NCBI GenBank assembly: GCA_910584365.1
Contig: CAJUAF010000006.1
Coordinates: 62,001 to 126,000 of the forward strand
Reading direction: 5' to 3'
DNA: 64,000 bases
Origin: an uncultured Muribaculaceae bacterium
Lineage (GTDB): Bacteria; Bacteroidota; Bacteroidia; Bacteroidales; Muribaculaceae
Shown here: positions 8,172-15,754 of the stretch, one piece after another
Layout of the letters: each line of letters begins with the position of its first letter
Numbering within the stretch: the stretch's first letter is position 1
Program-made: the position numbers and the translations under genes
Notes under the pieces: generated by a model
The model's input: only the letters and a program-made list of their open reading frames with translations
The model's database searches: none
Told to the model about the DNA's origin: nothing

Positions 8172-10148
8172 TCACAGGGGATGGTATTCCACGAAAGCCT
8201 CTATGGCCTCGTAGGAAGCCAGCCCCAGGTTCTCATACAGCTTGGCCGTGGCGCGGTTACGCTCTTCGGCGCGCTGCCAGAACAGGCGGTCGTCATCCCC
8301 TAAGAAAGGGGCGTTCTCCATCTGAGACTGATGTTTGAGGATGGAATTCCGCTTGAACCGGAGTTCTTCGGGCGAGATGGGAACGGCCATCTCGATATGG
8401 TCGATCTCCCATTCGGCCCAGGCTCCGCGGTACATCCATATACGGCAGTCCTTAAGCCACTCCTCCCCCTTGAGTTCATCGATGGCGGCCAGCACCGCAT
8501 CGGTGCAGACCTTATGGGTACCGTGGGGATCGGCAAGGTCCCCGGCCACGAAAATCTGATGGGGACGCACCGAGGCGATAAGCCCCTTCACTATGTCAAC
8601 ATCCGCCTCCGAGAGGTCACCTTTCTTGATGGTGCCGGTCTCGTAGAACGGCAGGTTCAGGAAGTGGACATTTCCGGGTTTCACTCCGATATAGGCGCAC
8701 GCTATACGCGCTTCGGCCTGGCGTATTTTCGTTTTAAGATATCGGATATCGGCGCTGTCAACCCCTCCGGCGGCTTTCGACGCGAGGAACTCCTGAATTT
8801 CCCGGCTCTTGGCCGTGTATTCGGGAGTGTCGATTCCGAATCGTCCGGCGATGCTGTCCATCAGCATTATATAACGGGTCATGTCCTCGTCGCCGACAGC
8901 TATGTTGCCCGAGGTCTCGTATGCCACGTGTACATCGTGGTGCTGGTCCACAAGGCGTTTGAGCGTACCTCCCATCGAGATTACGTCATCGTCCGGATGG
9001 GGGGAGAAGACGATCACTCGTTTGGGATAAGGCTTGGCGCGTTCGGGCCGGTAGGTGTCGTCGGCGTCAGGCTTTCCGCCGGGCCATCCCGTGATGGTAT
9101 GCTGGAGGTCGTTGAATATCTTTATGTTGACGTTGTAGGCCGAGCCGTAGAGCGCAAGCAGTTCGCCCAGGCCCGCGTCGTTATAGTCCTTGTCGGTCAG
9201 TTTCAGGATTGGCTTGCCGGTCAGGTTGCAGAGCCATACTATCGCGCGACGGATGAGTTTGTCGTCCCAGTCGCAGGAGGTCACCTTCCAGGGATAGCTG
9301 ATACGGGTAAGCGCGTCGGCCGCACCCAGGTCTGTGACCACTTTTACGTGGCGGTGTCCCTGCAGGCATGAGGCGGGGACTTTCACCGTCTCCTCCCCTT
9401 CGACCGTGCGGGCCACGATGTCGGAGGAGGACTCGCCCCACGCCATCGTAAGTATCCGGCGGCTGCGGAGGATATTGTCCAGTCCGAGGGTGATGGCCGT
9501 GGTCGGCACTTCGTCCACCTTGTAGTCTCCCGCTATGGCGTGGCGGGCGTCATTGCTCAGAAGCACCAGGCGGCAAAGACTTGTCTTCGGGCTGCCAGGA
9601 CCGTTGAATGCCAGGGAGCCGTTCTGCCCTATTTCGCATACGACTACGTCGAGTCCGCCGTCAGTCTCGATGGCGTCCTCGTATGCGCGGCAGCAGTCGA
9701 ACATCGTCTCTTTCGTAATCTGCGGGTCTATCGAGCGGATATTCTCCGGCTTTACATTGATATGGTCCAGCAGCACCTCTTTCAGACGGGCCAGCGTCGA
9801 GGGGCCGTTTTCGTTGAGCGGGAAGAATTCGCTGATATTGTAGATGACCACATTCGAGAAATCTACTTTCCCCTGGCTACACATACTGATGAGATGGGCG
9901 TAAGCCGGATGGGTAGCGTTGCCGGCGCCGAGAGCGATGACGCATTTTCCTTTTTCAGCGGTAAACCGCCGTATGTAGCGGGCGATTTCAGAGGCAAGGA
10001 AAGCGCCTCCGTCAGCCGTGGACTCATAAATGAAAGTGTTCACTTTCTCTTCGCGGGTAACCGCGGTGCGCTCGATTTCATTCTCCGGACGGTAATATCT
10101 GCGGGGAATTCTGTCGAGCTTTATCTGGGATGTCAGGTCTGTTTTCAT
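8172..10148 (-). CDS. NagB-like pseudo-deaminase fused to PIG-L deacetylase
   Basis: A 658-residue protein of two parts. Residues about 30-300 have the NagB fold, but each catalytic position is changed relative to NagB: D72 to S106 (NISEF), D141 to N176, H143 to S178 (GQNGSLAFN) and E148 to G183. Residues about 375-600 are a PIG-L/LmbE N-deacetylase domain with the zinc motif HPDDD (H384) and DPHGTH. Known PIG-L enzymes remove N-acetyl groups from GlcNAc-containing substrates. Similar long proteins occur in Bacteroides and are usually annotated as glucosamine-6-phosphate deaminase. I infer a sugar-binding rather than deaminating N-terminus. The start at 10148 (MKTDLTSQ) is preferred over 10250, because a -7 box CAAAAATA (10216-10223, plus-strand reading) lies between them. 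Confidence 0.88.
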   Translation of the reverse strand: MKTDLTSQIKLDRIPRRYYRPENEIERTAVTREEKVNTFIYESTADGGAFLASEIARYIRRFTAEKGKCVIALGAGNATHPAYAHLISMCSQGKVDFSNVVIYNISEFFPLNENGPSTLARLKEVLLDHINVKPENIRSIDPQITKETMFDCCRAYEDAIETDGGLDVVVCEIGQNGSLAFNGPGSPKTSLCRLVLLSNDARHAIAGDYKVDEVPTTAITLGLDNILRSRRILTMAWGESSSDIVARTVEGEETVKVPASCLQGHRHVKVVTDLGAADALTRISYPWKVTSCDWDDKLIRRAIVWLCNLTGKPILKLTDKDYNDAGLGELLALYGSAYNVNIKIFNDLQHTITGWPGGKPDADDTYRPERAKPYPKRVIVFSPHPDDDVISMGGTLKRLVDQHHDVHVAYETSGNIAVGDEDMTRYIMLMDSIAGRFGIDTPEYTAKSREIQEFLASKAAGGVDSADIRYLKTKIRQAEARIACAYIGVKPGNVHFLNLPFYETGTIKKGDLSEADVDIVKGLIASVRPHQIFVAGDLADPHGTHKVCTDAVLAAIDELKGEEWLKDCRIWMYRGAWAEWEIDHIEMAVPISPEELRFKRNSILKHQSQMENAPFLGDDDRLFWQRAEERNRATAKLYENLGLASYEAIEAFVEYHPL

Positions 10149-10415
10149 ATAAACATAATCGTGCGGGTTAACAAGGTAGTGGATAAGTACTGCCGTCCGT
10201 TGCCGGACTGACTGACAAAAATAACGAATTATTGTTTTACTCCGGCTCAATACTATCGGAAGTCATCATTAGTTTAAGATAAATTAACGCTAATGTATTT
10301 CTTCCTCCCCTTTCCTTGTAAAACAGGAAGTTTTTAGACCCTTCATCCATCGGAGACTCTGGAAAAATTAATAACTTTGCAGATGAACAATCTATTCTGA
10401 ACAGTCACTTAGCAA
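10149..10415. promoter_or_regulatory. divergent promoter region
   Basis: Holds a minus-strand -7 box TATTTTTG (10216-10223) for the NagB-like/PIG-L gene, with a leader of about 60 bases, and a plus-strand -7 box TAACTTTG (10372-10379) for the GltD-like gene, with a leader of about 30 bases. Neither has a well-placed -33 TTTG. The middle is AT-rich with no ORF worth calling. Confidence 0.5.
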
Positions 10416-11756
10416 ATGGAAACCTCCAATAATCCCAACCCCGATACTCACAACCTCAAACATGACGCTACCGCCGGCTATTCCATGCGGGAAGCCATCG
10501 ACGAGGCCAAACGCTGTCTGAACTGCAAGATTCCCCAGTGTCGCAAAGGATGCCCTATCGGTAATGATATTCCTGACTGGATTCATGAACTGTCAATGGG
10601 CAATATCGGAAATGCCCTCAAGATAATCAACAATAAAAGTAATCTGCCGGCGGTCTGCGGCCGGGTCTGCGCCCACGAGAGGCAATGCGAGGGCAACTGC
10701 GTGCTTGGCAAGAAAGGGCATCATATAAATATCGGAAAACTGGAGCGGTTCGTGGCTGACTTCGACGGAGAGATGAATCTCTCCCATGAGAAGATTCCGG
10801 CCAGGACCCGCGGCCGCGTGGCTGTCATCGGCTCCGGACCGGCCGGCCTGACCGTCGCCGGAAATCTTGCCCGCAAGGGGTTCGACGTGGAGATTTTCGA
10901 GATGGAGCCGGAAGCCGGCGGCGTCCTGATGTTCGGAATCCCGGAATACCGTCTGTCGAAGGAGGTGGTACGCCGCGAGATAAAGAAAATTACGGAACTC
11001 GGCGTAAGGATTACCTGCAACGTCACTATCGGCCAGGACTATACCGTCGATGACCTTTTCGACAAGGGATTCGATGCCATTTTCATGGGCACCGGCACCG
11101 GAAAACCCAACCGTCTGCCTATTCCGGGAGGCGAAAACCAGGGGGTACGCCAGGCCGTCTACTTCCTGCGCCGCGTCTCGCTGTTCAATTCCGGTCTTAT
11201 CAGCCGCGATGAGGTGCCTGTCCGGAAAGGGGATAAGGTTTACGTCATCGGCGGAGGAAACACCGCCATGGACGCCGCCCGCACGGCAATCCGCCTGGAG
11301 GCTTCCGAAGTCACGGTAATCTACCACCGCACTGCCGACAAGATGACAGCCCTGAAAGCGGAATATGACGATGCCGTGGCCGAAGGGGTGCGGTTCCTCT
11401 GGAACAGCTCGGTGACGGATATTCACAATACCGACGGTGTGCTTGACCGGATTACAGTCGTTACCGATGGAGAGGCCGCCGAGTTACCCGCCGATAAGGT
11501 AATTATGGCCGTAGGAAGCGCGCCAGCCGCCCGAATCGTCTCCACCACCGAAGGCATCGAGGTAGACGGCAACGGCTATGTCCTTACCCGTGATCTCCCC
11601 TACGGGATGACGACCCGCAAGGGAGTATTCGCCGGCGGGGATGTCACCAACCGGCCCGCATCAGTGGTCCACGCCATGCAGGATGCGCAGCAGGTGGCCG
11701 AGGGTATCGCCCAGTATGTCGACGCCATCAAACTCATGCAGGCCATCGACCTCTGA
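10416..11756 (+). CDS. GltD-like NAD(P)H oxidoreductase, glutamate synthase small-subunit family
   Basis: A 446-residue iron-sulfur flavoprotein. Two cysteine clusters for [4Fe-4S] centres are visible in the first 110 residues (CLNCKIPQCRKGCP and CGRVCAHERQCEGNCVLG). An FAD-binding motif GSGPAGLTVAGNLARKG follows near residue 138, and an NAD(P)-binding motif GGGNTAMDAARTAIRLEA near residue 285. GltD supplies electrons to the large subunit of glutamate synthase, or acts alone as a transhydrogenase-like or NfnB-like subunit. No large subunit (GltB) is adjacent, so the electron acceptor is not known. The gene stands alone between the PIG-L fusion and the beta-galactosidase. Confidence 0.9.
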   Translation: METSNNPNPDTHNLKHDATAGYSMREAIDEAKRCLNCKIPQCRKGCPIGNDIPDWIHELSMGNIGNALKIINNKSNLPAVCGRVCAHERQCEGNCVLGKKGHHINIGKLERFVADFDGEMNLSHEKIPARTRGRVAVIGSGPAGLTVAGNLARKGFDVEIFEMEPEAGGVLMFGIPEYRLSKEVVRREIKKITELGVRITCNVTIGQDYTVDDLFDKGFDAIFMGTGTGKPNRLPIPGGENQGVRQAVYFLRRVSLFNSGLISRDEVPVRKGDKVYVIGGGNTAMDAARTAIRLEASEVTVIYHRTADKMTALKAEYDDAVAEGVRFLWNSSVTDIHNTDGVLDRITVVTDGEAAELPADKVIMAVGSAPAARIVSTTEGIEVDGNGYVLTRDLPYGMTTRKGVFAGGDVTNRPASVVHAMQDAQQVAEGIAQYVDAIKLMQAIDL

Positions 11757-11801
11757 GGCTTATCGCCCCAATCCATTGAACTGATCTAACCCTTGATAAC
11801 C

Positions 11802-14800
11802 ATGAAAAAATTTTTAATCGCTTCAGCCGCGGCCGTTCTGCCGGCACTGTTCGGGGGTGTACGCGCCGCCGACAACGTGCAGCCCTGGGCAGACCCGGAG
11901 ACCAATGAAATCAACCGTCTCCCGGCCCACGCTGATTTCTTCCCGTTCGAGTCGGTCGGGAAATCGGCCCTCGGAAAATCCGCCTCCTCCAACTTCCTTT
12001 CGCTTGACGGAAAATGGAAATTCCGGTGGACCCGCGACCGAGACGGCGCCCTCGCCGACGGTTTCGAAAAACCGGATTATGACGATACCGCCTGGGGGGA
12101 AATCTCCGTGCCCGGCAACTGGGAACTGCAAGGCTACGGTTCACCGATTTATGTAAATGTCGGTTACGCCTGGCGCGAACATTTCACCAACAATCCGCCC
12201 GTTGTTCCCTCCGTGCATAACAATGTCGGCGTCTATCGTCGCTCCGTTCTGGTTCCAGCCGCCTGGAAGGGGAAAGACATCGTCGCCCGGTTTGGCTCGG
12301 TTACGTCAAACATGACCCTGTGGGTCAACGGTCACCGGGTAGGCTACGGCGAGGACAGCAAGCTCGCCCAGGAATTCGATGTCACTCCTTACATAAAGTT
12401 CGGCGGGGAGAACACTATTGCCGTGGAGGTACACCGCTGGTGCGACGGCACTTATCTCGAGGACCAGGATTTCTTCCGCCTCTCGGGAATCGCCCGTGAG
12501 AATTATCTATACGCCCGCAACAAAAACCACATCTCAGACCTGATAATCGACGCTACGCTGGATGACAGCTACCGCGACGGTATCCTCTCTGTGCGGGCCG
12601 ACATTACCGGAAAAGGGGATTTGCTGCTCGAGCTGCTCGACAACGGAAATGTCATCGCCTCCCGTGAGATGAAGAATGTCCGCGGTCAGGCAGATTTCCG
12701 TTTTGATGTCCCCGCGCCGCGCCAGTGGTCGGCGGAGTCGCCTGAACTTTATACCCTTCGCGCTACTTTCTCATCCGGCAAGGGTAAGGAGCGCCAGACT
12801 GAGGTCATCCCCTTCAATGTCGGTTTCCGCCGCGTTGAAGTCAAAGGTAACCAGCTCCTTGTCAACGGCCAGCCGGTGCTTATCAAGGGGGCCGACCGCC
12901 ACGAACTCGACCCCGACGGAGGCTACGACGTCAGTCTCCAGCGGATGATTCAGGATATAAAAATCATGAAGGAGTTGAATATCAACGCTGTCCGCACCTG
13001 CCACTATCCCGATGACCCGCGCTGGTATGACCTCTGCGACATCTACGGTATCTATGTGACGGCCGAGGCCAATGTCGAGTCCCACGGCATGGGTTACGGC
13101 GAGGAATCCCTGGCCCGGAATCCGGCTTACGCCAAAGCGCACCTGGAACGCAACCGCCGCAATGTGGCTTTCAACCGGAATCACCCCTCGGTGATTGTGT
13201 GGTCGCTCGGCAATGAAGCCGGTTACGGTCCCAACTTCGAGGCGGCCTACGATATGGTCAAGGCTATGGATCCTTCCCGCCCGGTGCAGTACGAACAGGC
13301 CGGGACTTCGGGCAAGACCGATATTTTCTGCCCGATGTATATGGACTATGACGATTGCAGCCGGTATGCCTCAGGCAAAGACAGCAAACCTCTGATTCAA
13401 TGTGAGTACGCCCATGCGATGGGAAACTCCATGGGAGGTTTCCGGGAATACTGGGACACGATCCGCAAATATCCCGGCTATCAGGGGGGATATATATGGG
13501 ACTTCGTCGACCAGTCTCTCCGCTGGAAAGGGAAGACCGGAAAGGAAATCTGGGCCTACGCCGGAGATTTCAATGACTATGATTCGAAATATGACTACAA
13601 TTTCTGCGATAACGGGATCATCGCTCCCGACCGCCGTCTGAATCCCCACGCATACGAGGTCAAGCGCGTCCATCAGAATCTCCGTTCTTCCCTCGGTACG
13701 GACGGGAAAGTCAAGACTTTCTCGGAGTATTTCTTTCGGGATGTGGATAACGTCGCTCTCCGCTGGACACTGCTGCGCGACGGAATCGCCGTGCGCCAGG
13801 GGGTGATTGACGGTCTGATTTTCCATCCCCGGGATACGGTCAGCGTAGCCGTTCCTTACGGCGCGACTGACAATGACGCCGAATGGCTGCTGAATCTGGA
13901 ATATGTGCTGACCGGTGCCGAGCCGCTTCTTCCGGCCGGGACCGTAGTGGCGGCGGACCAGTTGCTGCTTCGCGGATATGATTTTCCCGCTCCCGCAGTA
14001 GCCTCCGGGGAGAACGCTCCGGCCGTGGAATCGGTCGGCGATGCCCTTGTCATCCGCGGCGGGGATTTCACCGTGGAATTCGACATGGCTTCGGGATGGA
14101 TGGACCGTTACGACGTGGATGGCCGGGAACTGTTCAGCGCCGGCTCGTCACTGCGTCCCGGCTTCTGGCGTGCGCCCACCGACAACGATATGGGCGCCGG
14201 ACTTCATGAGAAACTCGATGTATGGCGCAACCCCGAAATGAAAATGGAGTCTTTAACTCATGAAACGACGGAGAGCGCGGTCATCGTGCGGGCCTCTTAT
14301 TCGATGCCTCAGGTGGACGCCCTCCTCAACATGACTTACACCGTACTGCCCGACGGCCGGGTCAATGTATCGGAGGATTTCAAAGCCACTCCCAGAAAAG
14401 AGATTCCCGAAATGCTCCGGTTCGGCATGAGGATGAGAATGCCCCTCAGTTTCGACACGGTGGAATACTATGGCCGGGGGCCTGAAGAAAATTATGCCGA
14501 CCGCAAGCAAAGCGCCGACCTGGGCCGCTACACCCGGAAGGTAGCCGTTATGCCCTACCCCTATATCCGCCCGCAGGAGACCGGAACCCGCTCCGATCTG
14601 CGCTGGTGGCGCGTGGTGAATCCCGCTGGAAAAGGGCTGGAGATTGTCTCCGGGGCTCCTTTCTCGGCCTCGGCTCTCAACTACTCCGTTGAATCCCTCG
14701 ACGAAGGGAAAGCCAAGCGCAACACCCACTTCTCCGAAGTCACCCCCTCGGATTTCACCGAGGTATGCTTCGACCTGCGTCAGTCCGGCCTGGCCTGTAT

Positions 14801-14888
14801 CAATTCCTGGGGTGCCAGACCGCTTGAACAGTACCGCATCCCCTACGGCGACTACCGCTTTGACTTCACCCTTGTTCCCCTCCGCTGA
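11802..14888 (+). CDS. secreted GH2 beta-galactosidase (LacZ-like)
   Basis: A 1028-residue protein with a signal peptide (MKKFLIASAAAVLPALFGG, then VRA), GH2 sugar-binding domain (about 60-220), immunoglobulin-like domain, TIM barrel and a C-terminal beta-galactosidase small-chain domain. The acid/base glutamate is in WSLGNEAGYGP (near residue 470) and the nucleophile is in IQCEYAHAMGNSMGG (near 534), close to E. coli LacZ E461 and E537. It removes terminal beta-galactose from glycans, here probably in the periplasm. The ATG at 11802 is chosen over 11793 because it gives the proper signal peptide. It follows the GltD-like gene by 45 bases. No SusC/SusD pair is adjacent, so it is not in a typical polysaccharide-utilisation locus. 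Confidence 0.95.
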   Translation: MKKFLIASAAAVLPALFGGVRAADNVQPWADPETNEINRLPAHADFFPFESVGKSALGKSASSNFLSLDGKWKFRWTRDRDGALADGFEKPDYDDTAWGEISVPGNWELQGYGSPIYVNVGYAWREHFTNNPPVVPSVHNNVGVYRRSVLVPAAWKGKDIVARFGSVTSNMTLWVNGHRVGYGEDSKLAQEFDVTPYIKFGGENTIAVEVHRWCDGTYLEDQDFFRLSGIARENYLYARNKNHISDLIIDATLDDSYRDGILSVRADITGKGDLLLELLDNGNVIASREMKNVRGQADFRFDVPAPRQWSAESPELYTLRATFSSGKGKERQTEVIPFNVGFRRVEVKGNQLLVNGQPVLIKGADRHELDPDGGYDVSLQRMIQDIKIMKELNINAVRTCHYPDDPRWYDLCDIYGIYVTAEANVESHGMGYGEESLARNPAYAKAHLERNRRNVAFNRNHPSVIVWSLGNEAGYGPNFEAAYDMVKAMDPSRPVQYEQAGTSGKTDIFCPMYMDYDDCSRYASGKDSKPLIQCEYAHAMGNSMGGFREYWDTIRKYPGYQGGYIWDFVDQSLRWKGKTGKEIWAYAGDFNDYDSKYDYNFCDNGIIAPDRRLNPHAYEVKRVHQNLRSSLGTDGKVKTFSEYFFRDVDNVALRWTLLRDGIAVRQGVIDGLIFHPRDTVSVAVPYGATDNDAEWLLNLEYVLTGAEPLLPAGTVVAADQLLLRGYDFPAPAVASGENAPAVESVGDALVIRGGDFTVEFDMASGWMDRYDVDGRELFSAGSSLRPGFWRAPTDNDMGAGLHEKLDVWRNPEMKMESLTHETTESAVIVRASYSMPQVDALLNMTYTVLPDGRVNVSEDFKATPRKEIPEMLRFGMRMRMPLSFDTVEYYGRGPEENYADRKQSADLGRYTRKVAVMPYPYIRPQETGTRSDLRWWRVVNPAGKGLEIVSGAPFSASALNYSVESLDEGKAKRNTHFSEVTPSDFTEVCFDLRQSGLACINSWGARPLEQYRIPYGDYRFDFTLVPLR

Positions 14889-14923
14889 TTATTTTCAGGT
14901 TTCCGTCCGCTGATTCAGGCGGT

Positions 14924-15298
14924 TCACGGTTCTATGCACCGGTGGCCGAGCCAGACCATCATCAGGCCGGCGAAAAAGCTGCCGGAGGCATAGAGCGCCA
15001 TTTCAAGGAAGCGGCCGCCGGTCATCGAGGCGTAGTTTTCGTTTACAAAAGTGGAGAATGTGGTGAATCCGCCGCAGAACCCTACGGTAAGGAACAGGCG
15101 CCAGTGTTCGCTGACGGAAGTATAGCGGTCGAAAAGCCCGTAAAAAAGTCCTATCAGGAAGCATCCCGCCAGGTTCGCGGCGAGTGTGCCCCAGAATGAA
15201 GGCGTTCCCGCCGATTGGCTGATAAGTCTCCCTAACAGATAGCGGGCCACTCCCCCCAGGAAGCTCCCCGCTCCGATAAAAGCTATTATCTTCAGCAT
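14924..15298 (-). CDS. crcB: fluoride ion exporter CrcB/Fluc
   Basis: A 124-residue protein with four hydrophobic segments. Family motifs are GAGSFLGGVARYLLGR near the start and GFCGGFTTFSTF near residue 75. Fluc proteins form dual-topology dimers that export fluoride across the inner membrane. It is convergent with the beta-galactosidase gene, 35 bases apart. A minus-strand -7 box TAATTTTG (15331-15338) would give a leader of about 26 bases. That leaves no room for a fluoride riboswitch, and none is seen. Confidence 0.95.
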   Translation of the reverse strand: MLKIIAFIGAGSFLGGVARYLLGRLISQSAGTPSFWGTLAANLAGCFLIGLFYGLFDRYTSVSEHWRLFLTVGFCGGFTTFSTFVNENYASMTGGRFLEMALYASGSFFAGLMMVWLGHRCIEP

Positions 15299-15378
15299 CG
15301 TTTCGCTCTCTTTATCCGCAATTTTTTCTGCAAAATTACGGATTTCCCGGTAAAGCCACCCGGTTTTGACGATTTTTC

Positions 15379-15409
15379 TTGCAGGAATCAGAAAGAGTAC
15401 ATATCTTTG
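15379..15409 (+). promoter_or_regulatory. promoter of the AAA+ ATPase leader
   Basis: TTG at 15379-15381, 20 bases, then the -7 box TATCTTTG at 15402-15409. Transcription would start at about 15415, inside or at the base of a strong hairpin. Confidence 0.65.
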
Positions 15410-15410
15410 C

Positions 15411-15451
15411 AGTGTCGGTCCCGCAACCGGGTGACCGGCACTGTTTTTTTA
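15411..15451 (+). terminator. terminator-like hairpin directly at the transcript 5' end
   Basis: Arms AGTGTCGGT (15411-15419) and ACCGGCACT (15434-15442) pair over nine bases with one G-U. The loop contains a further CCCG/CGGG pair, and the right arm is followed by G and seven T. It has the form of an intrinsic terminator, but begins within a few bases of the expected start site. It is therefore either an attenuator or a 5' stabilising structure. Confidence 0.55.
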
Positions 15452-15468
15452 TTCAATTACACGCTACA

Positions 15469-15534
15469 ATGAAACTCCCCGAAAACATCAGTCTGAAGAC
15501 CGGCCCGTCAGGTCCCGGAGGGAGTTGTATGTAG
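15469..15534 (+). CDS. possible 21-residue leader peptide
   Basis: An ATG-to-TAG frame encoding MKLPENISLKTGPSGPGGSC plus a final M, between the 5' hairpin and the boxA-like element. No clear ribosome binding site and no known family. It is listed because it is the only start-stop frame of note in the leader; it may be chance. Confidence 0.2.
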   Translation: MKLPENISLKTGPSGPGGSCM

Positions 15535-15642
15535 ACCCCGTACCTCCCTGTAATTTTCTGTTGATTTTTCAACGCTGACAGCCATTGCTGTGCCCTGCCG
15601 GAAACGGCTGTGCCGCAATGCCGCTCCGCTGGCGCGCAGGGA

Positions 15643-15659
15643 GTTCTTTGACATATTGG
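15643..15659 (+). promoter_or_regulatory. boxA-like antitermination element
   Basis: GTTCTTTGACATATTGG resembles rRNA-operon boxA elements, which bind NusB-NusE (for example TGCTCTTTAACA in E. coli and TGTTCTTTGAAAAC in Bacillus). From memory, Bacteroidetes rRNA leaders carry a very similar element. Here it stands about 95 bases before a protein gene, with no rRNA nearby. Confidence 0.4.
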
Positions 15660-15754
15660 ATTCGGGCTGCCGTTCCCCGCAAGAGGTTGCGGGGCAGGCA
15701 GTCCGGCTTAATTAACCCTATTAGTAATCAATCCATTTAACATTGTAATTGAAT

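Larger units (their letters stand above)
15299..15754. other. 456-base gene-free region with structured leader of the AAA+ gene
   Basis: The left 70 bases hold the crcB promoter. The rest is a leader for the ATPase gene: promoter (15379-15409), immediate terminator-like hairpin (15411-15451), a possible 21-codon ORF (15469-15534), an inverted repeat CATTGC/GCAATG at about 15582-15620, a boxA-like element (15643-15659) and a perfect hairpin with arms CCCCGCAA and TTGCGGGG (15675-15694). Confidence 0.55.

Noticed and set aside
15299..15420. Fluoride riboswitch upstream of crcB
   Set aside because: Only about 26 bases separate the expected start of transcription from the crcB ATG, and no fluoride riboswitch consensus is seen on either strand.
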